From NCBI RefSeq assembly GCF_014076495.1, contig NZ_CP043575.1, positions 2,790,001 to 2,854,000 on the forward strand: a stretch of 64,000 nt of DNA. The letters run 5' to 3'. The notes beneath the pieces are model-generated. The model had not been told where the DNA came from, made no database searches, and worked only from the letters and a program-made list of their open reading frames with translations. The DNA is from Comamonas koreensis. GTDB lineage: Bacteria; Pseudomonadota; Gammaproteobacteria; Burkholderiales; Burkholderiaceae_C. Made by a program: the position numbers and the translations under genes. Of this stretch, positions 48,357-56,508 are shown in pieces (the stretch's first letter is position 1; each line of letters begins with the position of its first letter).

Positions 48357-48854
48357 TTGAACTGGATCTGGAACGCACCGCGCCGCACCTTGGCGCTGAT
48401 TTTTGTGGCCTGCGCGGCCATGATGGCCTTTGGCATGTATTTGCAGCACGTGGTGGGGCTGGAGCCCTGCCCGATGTGCATCGTGCAGCGCTACTGCCTG
48501 ATTGCAGTCGGTGTGCTGGCACTGCTGGGCAGCCTGCGGCCCTCGTCGGCCGGTTGGTGGAAGAGCTTTGGCGGCCTGGCGCTGCTGTTCTCGGCCTTTG
48601 GTGCCTTTACCGCAGCGCGCCAAAGCTGGCTGCAATGGAATCCACCGGAGTTCGCTACCTGCGGGCGCGACTTCTACGGCATGATCGAGAACTACCCGAT
48701 CAGCCGCTCGCTGCCGATGATTTTCCGTGGCTCGGGCGATTGCACGGCCATCGACTGGACCTTTCTGGGTCTGTCGATTGCCAACTGGTCCTTCATCGCT
48801 TTCGCTGGCTTCACCATTGTGCTGCTGCTGGCCTTGTTCAAAGCCAAGCGCTAA
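48357..48854 (+). CDS. dsbB: Disulfide bond formation protein B
   Basis: A four-helix inner membrane protein of 165 residues. The two redox pairs are Cys38-Pro-Met-Cys41 and Cys102/Cys129 in the second periplasmic loop. It re-oxidises DsbA and passes electrons to quinone. The TTG start at 48357 is chosen because the family N-terminus begins there and AAGGA lies six bases upstream. A decoy ATG ACT TGA sits in between. A TAAGAT box at 48322-48327 could be its -10. Confidence 0.9.
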   Translation: MNWIWNAPRRTLALIFVACAAMMAFGMYLQHVVGLEPCPMCIVQRYCLIAVGVLALLGSLRPSSAGWWKSFGGLALLFSAFGAFTAARQSWLQWNPPEFATCGRDFYGMIENYPISRSLPMIFRGSGDCTAIDWTFLGLSIANWSFIAFAGFTIVLLLALFKAKR

Positions 48855-48875
48855 GCACCTTCGGTGCTGCATGCC

Positions 48876-48900
48876 AACGCCCCTTTTGAGGGGCGTTTTT
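48876..48900 (+). terminator. Terminator of dsbB
   Basis: An 8-bp stem AACGCCCC/GGGGCGTT (48876-48883/48890-48897) with a 6-base loop and a U run. Confidence 0.85.
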
Positions 48901-49073
48901 GATGCCCGACCTGCGCTGGCAGATGCCCGCCCACGCTTTATCGCCAATGCGACTGGTGTGCGTGATAGCGAGCTTGTGCAGAAACACTGCCGCACTAACA
49001 TGCTCATCTGACAGGCATCGAGACAGGCCCGTTGGCCCGGCTCATTACAACGAACAAGCAACAAGGAGATCGC

Positions 49074-50147
49074 ATGATCAGCTATGACGTCACCGGCTTT
49101 GGTGAACCCCTGGTGCGCAGCGAGCGCCCAACCCCCGTACCGACCGGAGACCAGGTGCTGGTGCGCATTGAGGCCGCGGGTGTGTGCCACTCGGACCTGC
49201 ACATCTGGCATGGCGAGTACGACCTGGGCAATGGCAAAAAGCTGTCGATGGCCGACCGCGGCATGAAGCTGCCCTTGACCCTGGGCCATGAGATCGCCGG
49301 CGAGGTGGTGGCGATGGGCCCGGACGCCAAGGGTGTCGAGATCGGCAAGCGCTATGTGGTTTTCCCCTGGCATGGCTGCGGCGAATGCAAGGTCTGCAAG
49401 CGCGGTGACGAAAACCTTTGCCTGGCTGGCAAATCGATGGGTGTGTACCAAAATGGCGGCTACGCCGACCATGTGCTGGTCAACCATGCCTACTACCTGG
49501 TGGACATCGGCGACATGCCCGCCGAGCGCGCCGCACCCTATGCCTGCTCGGGTCTCACCACCTACAGCGCGATCAAGAAGATCTCCCCCCAGGTGTTCAA
49601 GGACGAGAAGGTTGTGTTGTTTGGCGCAGGCGGCCTGGGCCTGATGGCCATCTTGCTGATGAAGGCCATGGGTGGCGCTGGCGTCGTGGTGGTCGAGCCT
49701 GATGCCAGCAAGCATGCAGCGGCATTGAATGCGGGCGCCGATGTCGTCATCGATCCCAAGTCGGCGGACTTCATCGCGGAGGTCAAGGAGGCTGCCGGTG
49801 GCGCCGTCTGGGCCATCATTGACTGCGTGGGCTCGAGCCAGACCGTGCAGCAGGGCATTGACATGCTGACCAAGGGCGGCCACCTGGTACAGATTGGCCT
49901 GTTTGGCGGCCATGTGGACCTGCCCACGCCCACGCATGCGATCCGCGCCATTACCTACCAAGGCACCTATGTGGGCAACCTGGGCGATCTGCGCGAGCTG
50001 ATCGCACTGGTGCGCGACAAAAAGCTGAGCCCGGTGCCGACCACCTGCATGCATTTCAGCAAGGCGTTCTCGGCGCTGGTGGCGCTGGAGCAGGGCAAGG
50101 CCGTGGGGCGCCTGATGCTGACCCCCAACGAAGAAGCGGTGGCCTGA
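49074..50147 (+). CDS. Zinc-dependent alcohol dehydrogenase
   Basis: A medium-chain dehydrogenase of 357 residues. The catalytic zinc ligands are in GVCHSDLHIW (Cys) and TLGHEIAGEV (His, Glu). The structural zinc site is the Cys cluster CGECKVCKRGDENLC. The NAD site is LFGAGGLGLMA. ATG at 49074 has AAGGAG at an ideal distance. It is monocistronic and ends in a bidirectional terminator. The alcohol or aldehyde substrate is not defined by sequence. Confidence 0.9.
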   Translation: MISYDVTGFGEPLVRSERPTPVPTGDQVLVRIEAAGVCHSDLHIWHGEYDLGNGKKLSMADRGMKLPLTLGHEIAGEVVAMGPDAKGVEIGKRYVVFPWHGCGECKVCKRGDENLCLAGKSMGVYQNGGYADHVLVNHAYYLVDIGDMPAERAAPYACSGLTTYSAIKKISPQVFKDEKVVLFGAGGLGLMAILLMKAMGGAGVVVVEPDASKHAAALNAGADVVIDPKSADFIAEVKEAAGGAVWAIIDCVGSSQTVQQGIDMLTKGGHLVQIGLFGGHVDLPTPTHAIRAITYQGTYVGNLGDLRELIALVRDKKLSPVPTTCMHFSKAFSALVALEQGKAVGRLMLTPNEEAVA

Positions 50148-50195
50148 ATCTCCCGCCGCTGAACCAGACCGCCACTGACCATGCAGTGGCCATGC

Positions 50196-50222
50196 AAAAA
50201 GTCCGCGAATGCGGACTTTTTT
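50196..50222. terminator. Bidirectional terminator between ADH and FHA genes
   Basis: An 11-bp stem AAAAAGTCCGC/GCGGACTTTTT (50196-50206/50211-50221) with a GAAT loop. Confidence 0.88.
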
Positions 50223-50238
50223 CGTGGGGCGGCAGCGC

Positions 50239-50559
50239 TTAGTCCTGCGTCTCCAAGGTCGGCACGGAGCCGGACTTCACGACGATCTGGAAAGGGCCGA
50301 CGCTGACCTGGTCACCCGCATACAAAACCTGGCGCTTGACGCGGCGGCCGTTGACAAAGATGCCATTGGTGCTGTCATGGTCCTCGACCATCAACAGGCC
50401 GATGTAGTAGCTGAAGGCCCCATGGTCGCGGCTGATGCTCGGGTCGCTCAGGAACAGACCGCTGCTCGGACCTCGGCCAATGGCCGTGCAACCGCGCTCC
50501 AGCTGGATGGCGCGGGGGGGAGATTGCAGATCAGAACGAACAAGGATTTCCGGCAACAT
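50239..50559 (-). CDS. FHA domain protein
   Basis: A protein of 106 residues that is essentially one FHA domain: the phosphothreonine-binding motifs are GRGPSSGLFLSDPSISRDHGAF and EDHDSTNGIFVNGRRV. Signalling adaptor for Ser/Thr-phosphorylated partners; the kinase is not in this window. The ATG at 50559 has GGAG upstream. It shares an AT-rich intergenic region with the csbD gene. Confidence 0.88.
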   Translation of the reverse strand: MLPEILVRSDLQSPPRAIQLERGCTAIGRGPSSGLFLSDPSISRDHGAFSYYIGLLMVEDHDSTNGIFVNGRRVKRQVLYAGDQVSVGPFQIVVKSGSVPTLETQD

Positions 50560-51048
50560 GGTGAGCTCCTGGAGGAACTGGCTATTGAAAGGTCTGGGCG
50601 GATTATGCATCTATTATTCGCTCACAATTGATACACATTGCCAATCATTGTCATAGCAGCGCTCAATGCGCAAAAACTATGAAAAAAACCAAATAAAAAC
50701 AAATAATCTAAAAAAGGGTGCGCGATTGTAGGGGTTAGTACCCATCCTGGGTGCCGGCTTTGTGTCAATCCCTACCGTTTTACTCAAAGGCTTTGAGCGC
50801 GGTTTTCAGATGGTCCGCAGCTCAGCACTGAGGATGCACCAACAAATTTCACGCGCATCCAAGCACAAACAGGGCCGGGCATCACTACCTCCCTCCAGCG
50901 CAAAGGCGATCGTTGAACCATCCATGGTGGGCCGCTGTAAGCCTATCCCCACTACCGGACAGGTACTGCACCTAGCGTTTTGCCTGTTGTTGCGCGCTAT
51001 CGTTGAGCCATCCCAACGTTGCTTTGCAACACCACTGAAGGAAAAAGC
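50560..51048. other. AT-rich intergenic region with imperfect direct repeats
   Basis: About 490 bases. The part 50680-50720 is very A-rich. A 15-base direct repeat, ATCGTTGAACCATCC (50909-50923) and ATCGTTGAGCCATCC (50999-51013), differs at one base and is spaced 90 bases, ahead of the csbD gene. No coding sequence is supported. Confidence 0.5.
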
Positions 51049-51231
51049 ATGAACAAGAATCAAGTCGCAGGTGCCGTCAAAGATGCGGCTGGCAAGGTCC
51101 AGCAGAAGGTCGGTGAAGCAGTGAACAGCCCTGAGCAGCAGGCCAAGGGCATTGCCAAGCAGGTGGAAGGCAAGACACAGAAGGCAGCAGGCAATGTGCA
51201 AGAAGCCGCCAAAGACGCTGCGAAGAAATAA
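51049..51231 (+). CDS. CsbD family stress-response protein
   Basis: A protein of 60 residues, highly charged and Ala/Gln/Lys-rich: MNKNQVAGAVKDAAGKVQQK, then KGIAKQVEGKTQKAAGNVQEA. CsbD-like proteins are general-stress induced and mostly disordered. ATG at 51049 has GAAGGA upstream. It is followed ten bases later by the PRC-barrel gene, an obvious pair. Confidence 0.85.
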   Translation: MNKNQVAGAVKDAAGKVQQKVGEAVNSPEQQAKGIAKQVEGKTQKAAGNVQEAAKDAAKK

Positions 51232-51241
51232 GGAGTTGACG

Positions 51242-51649
51242 ATGAAATCCAAATCGATATTGATGCTGGGCGCTTTTGCGATCACGATGGCTGCGGGCTC
51301 CGCCTTTGCGCAGACACAAGTGCCCGTTGCAGGTGGCGTAAAGCTGGGTGTCGAGCAGACGGAAATCCAGGCCGTTGCCACGGGTTGGAGCCTCAAGAAG
51401 TCTGTTCTCGGCAAGAGCGTTTACAACGAAGAAGGCAAGTCCGTGGGCAAGATCGACGACGTGATCGTTGCGCCCGACAAGGCCGTCTCTTATGCCATCA
51501 TCGGTGCTGGCGGTTTTCTGGGCGTTGGCAAGCATGATGTCGCGATCCCTGTGGGCCAGTTCCGCGTGCAAAATGACAAGATCACATTGCCGGGTGCGAC
51601 CAAGGATGCGCTCAAGGCATTGCCTAAGTTTGAGTACGCCAAGAAATAA
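51242..51649 (+). CDS. Exported PRC-barrel domain protein
   Basis: A protein of 135 residues with a signal peptide (MLGAFAITMAAGSAFAQ). The PRC-barrel reads SLKKSVLGKSVYNEEGKSVGKIDDVIVAPDK and SYAIIGAGGFLGVGKHDVAIP. Probably a periplasmic stress protein; the family resembles YlmC/RimM-C beta-barrels. Co-transcribed with the csbD gene. Confidence 0.85.
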   Translation: MKSKSILMLGAFAITMAAGSAFAQTQVPVAGGVKLGVEQTEIQAVATGWSLKKSVLGKSVYNEEGKSVGKIDDVIVAPDKAVSYAIIGAGGFLGVGKHDVAIPVGQFRVQNDKITLPGATKDALKALPKFEYAKK

Positions 51650-51924
51650 TTGCTGCGTCGATGATCAGACTTGAAAAGCCCCGAAAGGGGCTTTGTTGCG
51701 TTGGATAGCGTTTGTCATTTTGCACTTGGATCCGCTTGCTGGACCGCCACTGCCTCTACCCATCCATCTTTGGCTTGGCCAGGCCTGTCGCGAGGTTGGG
51801 CCGGGTGATTCAGTGCATAATGACGCCCAGTCATAAAAAACAAAACGACCCATGTGGAGCGCTCCGCATATCTTGGGTCTCAGGTTGCGCCCATACCGGC
51901 AAAATACCTCCATCAACCAAACAT
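51650..51924. other. Short intergenic region before the tRNA
   Basis: About 275 bases. The terminator at 51675-51698 ends the csbD-PRC unit; the remainder must hold the tRNA promoter, but no clear hexamers were recognised. Confidence 0.4.
51675..51698 (+). terminator. Terminator of the csbD-PRC unit
   Basis: An 8-bp stem AAAGCCCC/GGGGCTTT (51675-51682/51687-51694) with a GAAA loop and U residues. Confidence 0.8.
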
Positions 51925-52001
51925 CTGCCCGTAGCTCAGTTGGATAGAGCAACAGCCTTCTAAGCTGTGGGTCACAGGTTCGATCCCTGTCGGGCAGGCC
52001 A
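51925..52001 (+). tRNA. tRNA-Arg (anticodon TCT)
   Basis: A 77-base tRNA with encoded CCA. The acceptor stem CTGCCCG/CGGGCAG is perfect. D-arm TAGCTCAGTTGGATAGAGC is standard, the anticodon stem ACAGC/GCTGT holds CTTCTAA with anticodon TCT (51959-51961), and the T-arm is ACAGG-TTCGATC-CCTGT. It decodes AGA/AGG. Confidence 0.93.
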
Positions 52002-52106
52002 AACTCCTATGCAGCAGGCTAGCTGCTGCTGCCGCACGCAATCGCATTCCCCATACTGATCACACGCCGTGTGTAGCATCGTATGACTGTTCAACTACCC
52101 AAAAGC

Positions 52107-52141
52107 AATGCCCGCAGTTCAAAAGTACTGCGGGCATTTTC
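52107..52141 (+). terminator. Terminator downstream of the tRNA
   Basis: A 12-bp stem AATGCCCGCAGT/ACTGCGGGCATT (52107-52118/52127-52138) with an 8-base loop and a short U run. It also lies in the path of transcripts from the convergent peptidase gene. Confidence 0.8.
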
Positions 52142-52197
52142 TAATCAGAGCCAGCCATGCATCGATCAATGCATGGCTACGAAGGGCAGGGTAGCGC

Positions 52198-54012
52198 TTA
52201 CTCGGTCTCTTCGTAAACCAGCGAGGGATTGTTCATCGACCGGGCCACATCGTTGAGGCTGGAGATGATGTGGTTGGCAAAAAAGCTGCTTTGCGTGTCG
52301 GGCTCCAGCGCCGCAATCGCCACATTGGCCAGCGACTGGTTCAGCGGAACGTAGTAGCTGCCTTCGGGCACGTCGATGGCGACACGCTCCAGGCCGACCT
52401 TGACGCGCTCCACGCTCTGCTGCCCAGGGCCCAAGACATCGCTCTTGGCGCTGCTGCTGCGTTCTTGCTCCTGGTAGGTGTCGGCCAGGAGGTTGCCGGG
52501 CTCGGCCACGCGCAGCACCTGCAGGCCCAGCGCGCGCAGTTTGTCGACAGCGTCGGTGGCATGGCCCGCCAGCCAGTAGCCGCAAGGGCGTGCACGCTTG
52601 GGGCCGGGGTTGAGCTTGACCGAAGAGTGCCAGTCCACTTCCTGCTGCATCTCCTCACCCGTTTGCGGGTCGAGGAAGACCACGCGGCGCTTTTCCGTGG
52701 TTTGTTGCGACTCCAGCGTGAATTCGCCCCGGCAGGCCTGGGAGGCGATGTCGCGGTTCGCGTAGTTGCGCACCTGCTCGAGCTCCTTGGTGCGCTGGGC
52801 GGTGGTCTGCAGTGCCGAGGCGAGCGCCACATACTGGCTGTGTACGCGGCGCTGGATATGCGCGCGGCCAATGCCGACACCCCGGGTCTCGACCAGCATC
52901 GTGGCGGCGTTCTTGAGCGCGTTCACATTGCGGCCCGTATCGGGGCGCACGCCGCCCATGGACAGCGACAGGTCCTGCGGGTCGCGGGTGGTGGTGTAGT
53001 ACCAGTTGCTGCTCTGTCCCTGCTCGGTCAGCGCCTTTTGCATGGGCAGCAAATACCATTCCGTGGACGCCTTGGCGATGAACTCATGCACATTGGCGGT
53101 GGTCGGCGTTTGCAGCAGCGCGTCATAGCGCTGCACGCCCTTGAACTTCTCCAGATAGCGGCCAGCCACGGTGAACTCATGGGCATCAAATACCGCAATG
53201 GGGCGGTAGATGCGGCTGAGCTTGGCCAGCGCCTGGGCTTCGGGCGTCTGCAGCAGCAGGTGGTCGCGGTTCATGTCCAGGCCATTGGCGGTGCTGCGCC
53301 GGCCAGCGGCTGCGCCATCGGGGTTGGCGCGGGGCACGAGCAGCACGTTGATCTTGTCGAGCACTGAGGCCAGCGGGCCTTGCTTGAGGTCCTGGGCCAG
53401 GGCCAGCAGCGCTTCGCTGCCGGCGGGCTCATCGCCATGCTGCTGGCCGATCAGCAGCACGGTAGGGCGCTGGCTTTGGTCCAGGTCATGCAAGCTGGTG
53501 CTGGCAGCGCGGGTCAGCAACAGCGCCAAAATGGGCTGGCCTTCCTGCGAGGTACCGGCGGTGACCAGCTCGGCCTTGGTGCCGGACTGGCCTGGCGTGG
53601 CCAGTTGGCGCAGCCACTGGCCCAGCTCGGCATTGCTGGTGTAGGTGGTGCGGCCCGCGCTCAGTCCTGGCGTGGCGTAGCTGCGCTCGGGATCGGGAAA
53701 TCGGGCAGCGACTTCGTCGCTCTCCTTCCATCCGCCAAGAGGGCTGCCTTGCAGCGGAACCGTCTCGACCGGCGTGGCGACCACGCCTGGGCTGCCGATG
53801 CCAGGGATCTGTACGGGGCTGGGGCCGCTGGCAGGTTTGGTGGTGACTGTCCCGGGCGCTGGCTGGCCGCCCGCGATCGGCGTGCTGTTCCAGGCAGGCA
53901 GTGGCGTGCTCGAGCATGCGGACAGCGCAAGCGCTGCGGCGATGACAGTCAGGCTGGTCCAGCCTGGCACTGCGCGCTGGGTGGATGGGGATACTGCGTC
54001 GGGTTTCATCAT
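52198..54012 (-). CDS. Lipoprotein M14-family zinc peptidase
   Basis: A protein of 604 residues. The N-terminus has a lipobox (ALALSACSS), so it is a lipoprotein of the envelope. M14 zinc-carboxypeptidase motifs: LLIGQQHGDEPAGSEALLA (HxxE ligands), PRANPDGAAAGRRSTANGLDMNRDH and VFDAHEFTV (third His ligand). A Ser/Lys-rich C-terminal part follows. Probably a peptidoglycan or peptide carboxypeptidase. It is a second M14-type gene in this window, but unlike the one at 12784-14604 it is exported. Confidence 0.8.
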   Translation of the reverse strand: MMKPDAVSPSTQRAVPGWTSLTVIAAALALSACSSTPLPAWNSTPIAGGQPAPGTVTTKPASGPSPVQIPGIGSPGVVATPVETVPLQGSPLGGWKESDEVAARFPDPERSYATPGLSAGRTTYTSNAELGQWLRQLATPGQSGTKAELVTAGTSQEGQPILALLLTRAASTSLHDLDQSQRPTVLLIGQQHGDEPAGSEALLALAQDLKQGPLASVLDKINVLLVPRANPDGAAAGRRSTANGLDMNRDHLLLQTPEAQALAKLSRIYRPIAVFDAHEFTVAGRYLEKFKGVQRYDALLQTPTTANVHEFIAKASTEWYLLPMQKALTEQGQSSNWYYTTTRDPQDLSLSMGGVRPDTGRNVNALKNAATMLVETRGVGIGRAHIQRRVHSQYVALASALQTTAQRTKELEQVRNYANRDIASQACRGEFTLESQQTTEKRRVVFLDPQTGEEMQQEVDWHSSVKLNPGPKRARPCGYWLAGHATDAVDKLRALGLQVLRVAEPGNLLADTYQEQERSSSAKSDVLGPGQQSVERVKVGLERVAIDVPEGSYYVPLNQSLANVAIAALEPDTQSSFFANHIISSLNDVARSMNNPSLVYEETE

Positions 54013-54229
54013 CGTTGTTGTGCGTGACGAATCACGCCCCTCCTGAAAAATACGTTGCCATTATGCAAAGCCGCGTGCAGCTTTTACGTAGGATGGGTGC
54101 GAAACAATAAGTTTCCGTGCGTATCTGAAACACACGCTGTCGGCGGCGGTTTGCGCCGCTGCGGTGCCGCCTGGCGGGCGGGTTCATCGCAGGCCCGGAG
54201 GAAGCGCCTCAGCGTCGCAGGGCGCTAGG
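54013..54229. other. Region upstream of the M14 lipoprotein gene
   Basis: About 215 bases with GC-rich imperfect palindromes near 54140-54225. The 6-bp target duplication GCTAGG of the insertion element is at 54224-54229. Confidence 0.4.
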
Positions 54230-55269
54230 TGTGAAGGTTCAATAGGTTGTATCCGGTGTTCATCCGGGTTGGATTTGAGAGACTGGAAGTCGCCAAACAC
54301 CCAACCCACTCAGGACAGCCAACCGGATGAACACTCATAAGCATGCCCGACTTACCTTTGCCCGGAGACTGGAGATGGTCAAACAGATGACCTTGCAAGG
54401 CCTGGATGCCTCTCAGGCCGGAGCCCTTCAAGGCGTCACCGCACAGACCGCTCGCAAGTGGCTGGGCCGCTACCTCTGGGGCGGCGAAGCAGCCCTGGCC
54501 GATGCTTCCTCCAGGCCCATTTGCTCTCCCAAAGCCATCTGCGAGTCCAAGGCCTTACTCATTGTTGAGCTACGCAAACGCCGCATGCTGCAGTCGCGCA
54601 TTGCCAGCTACGCAGGCGTCTCGGCGTCCACCGTGAGCCGGGTATTGGCCCGTGCGGGCCTGTCTCGACTCAGCGATCTGCAGCCGTCCGAGCCCGTGGT
54701 TCGCTATGAGCACGATGCGCCTGGAGACATGCTGCACATCGATACCAAGAAGCTCGGGCGCATCGTTCGGCCCAGCCACCGCGTCACAGGCAATCGGCGC
54801 GATTCGGTCGATGGTGCGGGATGGGAGACACTGTTCGTGGCCATTGACGACCACGCACGCATTGCCTTTACCGCTATGCATCCGGACGAGAAAACGCCGC
54901 AAGCCGTCGCCTTTCTGCGCAACGCCGTGGCGTACTACGCGGGGCTTGGAGTGAGCATCAAACGCCTGCTGACCGACAACGGTGCGGCATTCCGCTCAAG
55001 GGAGTTCGCTGCGGCCTGCAACGCCTTGGGCGTGCAGCACAAGTTCACCAGGCCGTACCGGCCACAGACCAACGGCAAGGCCGAGCGATTCATCCAATCG
55101 GCGCTGCGCGAGTGGGCCTATGGTTGGACATACCAGAATTCAGCTGAGCGAACACAAGCCTTACATCGCTGGCAGCATTACTACAACTGGCACAGGCCTC
55201 ACAGCGGCATTGGTCGAATTACCCCGATGGCCAGGCTCAAATCTGCAAACAACCTCTTGACAGTTCACA
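54230..55269 (+). mobile_element. IS481-family insertion sequence, intact
   Basis: An element of 1040 bp. The terminal inverted repeats begin TGTGAA and match at 17 of 21 positions (left end 54230, right end 55269). It is flanked by perfect 6-bp direct repeats GCTAGG (54224-54229 and 55270-55275), matching the NCTAGN target of IS481. The single ORF is an intact transposase. Size, ends and target are like IS481 of Bordetella. The undisturbed duplication suggests recent insertion. Confidence 0.93.
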
Positions 55270-55274
55270 GCTAG
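54327..55274 (+). CDS. IS481 family transposase
   Basis: A protein of 315 residues. N-terminal winged helix/HTH region (LEMVKQMTLQGLDASQAG, then QTARKWLGRYL) and integrase-like catalytic domain with Asp139 (LHIDTKKLG), Asp217 (LLTDNGAAFRS) and Glu253 (TNGKAERF), the DDE triad. No frameshift or stop. The reading frame runs through the right inverted repeat, and its TAG stop codon (55272-55274) is supplied by the CTAG of the target duplication, so the stop depends on the insertion site. Confidence 0.93.
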   Translation: MNTHKHARLTFARRLEMVKQMTLQGLDASQAGALQGVTAQTARKWLGRYLWGGEAALADASSRPICSPKAICESKALLIVELRKRRMLQSRIASYAGVSASTVSRVLARAGLSRLSDLQPSEPVVRYEHDAPGDMLHIDTKKLGRIVRPSHRVTGNRRDSVDGAGWETLFVAIDDHARIAFTAMHPDEKTPQAVAFLRNAVAYYAGLGVSIKRLLTDNGAAFRSREFAAACNALGVQHKFTRPYRPQTNGKAERFIQSALREWAYGWTYQNSAERTQALHRWQHYYNWHRPHSGIGRITPMARLKSANNLLTVHS

Positions 55275-56398
55275 GCGCCATCATGCGACTGCTCGAATGT
55301 AACAGCCGCATCCAGGTCGGGCGACCAATCCCCGGAACCAGCCCCGGGTGTCAGGGCCCGCATGCGCAGCAGCGCACGCACGAAACCGTGGTCCGAGCGG
55401 CTGCGGTCGCGCCCTTCATGCAGGTGGTCGTTGAAGTAATCGACGCGGCGCACATCGCCCACGGCATGGCGGCTGCGCGGGTCGAATTCCTCGCTGACCA
55501 GAATCTGGTCGAGCACTGCGGGTGCGCCTTGGTGGATGTGGGAATAGGCTACATCTTTTTTCAGCGCTGCATCACCCAGCAGATCGAAGGCATTGAACAG
55601 CGCGCGGTCGCGGGCCTTGCGGTCGTAAGCGACCTCGGAGCTGGCGGAGATCATCTGCGTGGTGACGCTGTCGGGCGTGTCGTTGAAATCGCCCAGCACT
55701 ACCAAGGGCATGCGCGTGTGGCGCAGCAGGTCGATCACCAGGCAGCGCAGCGCTGTGGCTTCCACGCCGCGCATGACCAGCGAGCGCAAGGAGGCAAGGG
55801 CGGCGATCTTGGGGTTGTCGCGGTCTTCGAGCGGATTGCCATTGGCATCGAGTAGAAACTTGGGGCGCTTGGATTTGAGGTGGCAGGTGAGCACCGTGAG
55901 GATCTGGCCGCGTTTCATCTGCAAGGTGGCGACAAGTGGCGGGCGCTCAAAGCGGGTGTGGACGCCCAGGCCCGGAATGGGCTGGCCCAGCCCGGCAGGA
56001 AAATCGGTGAACGAGCGCGTGGCCAGCACCTTCAGCCGCGTAGCCAGCCCCACGCGGGGGGTGCCGCTGGCACCAGCCCGGCCTTCGGTGTTTTCTGCGC
56101 CGGGCACCACCGCATAGTGGTAGTGCAGGCCGCTGGCGGCCAGTGCTTCGGTGAAGGCGGCTTCGTCCCATACTTCCTGCACGGCCAGAATGTCTGCATT
56201 CAGGGTCTGAAAGCGGCCGCCCAGCCATTGCGTCTTGCGCTCGTACTGCGCCCGCGTGTAGGGCGCCTGGTTGGCGTAGAACTCCCGCTCGGGCAGCGCC
56301 AGGTTGAGCACATTGCAGGTGGCTACCGTCAAGGTGTCGGGAGGCAAGGCAGGCGCTGCAGGGTTGGCAGCGGAAGAGGGCATAGAAAAAGGCCGCAT
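55271..56398 (-). CDS. Endonuclease/exonuclease/phosphatase family protein
   Basis: A protein of 375 residues. The EEP-family motifs are TVATCNVLNLALPE (Asn), DILAVQEVWDEAAF (Glu), VVLGDFNDTPDS (Asp and Asn) and RSRSDHGFVRALL (Asp, His). It is thus a Mg-dependent nuclease or phosphatase of unknown substrate, possibly exonuclease III-like. Its stop codon is the minus-strand TAG in the IS481 target site, which means the gene ends at its original stop and is still intact. Start at 56398 or 56383 is unclear, because a terminator hairpin overlaps it. Confidence 0.8.
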   Translation of the reverse strand: MRPFSMPSSAANPAAPALPPDTLTVATCNVLNLALPEREFYANQAPYTRAQYERKTQWLGGRFQTLNADILAVQEVWDEAAFTEALAASGLHYHYAVVPGAENTEGRAGASGTPRVGLATRLKVLATRSFTDFPAGLGQPIPGLGVHTRFERPPLVATLQMKRGQILTVLTCHLKSKRPKFLLDANGNPLEDRDNPKIAALASLRSLVMRGVEATALRCLVIDLLRHTRMPLVVLGDFNDTPDSVTTQMISASSEVAYDRKARDRALFNAFDLLGDAALKKDVAYSHIHQGAPAVLDQILVSEEFDPRSRHAVGDVRRVDYFNDHLHEGRDRSRSDHGFVRALLRMRALTPGAGSGDWSPDLDAAVTFEQSHDGA

Positions 56399-56421
56399 GA
56401 AACTCGCTTTCGAATGCGGCC
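56386..56421 (-). terminator. Terminator downstream of rhlE overlapping the next gene start
   Basis: On the minus strand the stem GGCCGCAT/ATGCGGCC (56414-56421 with 56391-56398) has a 15-base loop and five U. It lies 88 bases after the rhlE stop. The downstream ATG at 56398 lies within the 3' arm of this hairpin. Confidence 0.6.
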
Positions 56422-56508
56422 TAACCCTAGCGGAATTGGGCGTCCAAATCAACTGCCATCGGCGATGGCGGTAGAAATGCGACGGCCCAGAACGCTGTTT
56501 ATCGCGAT

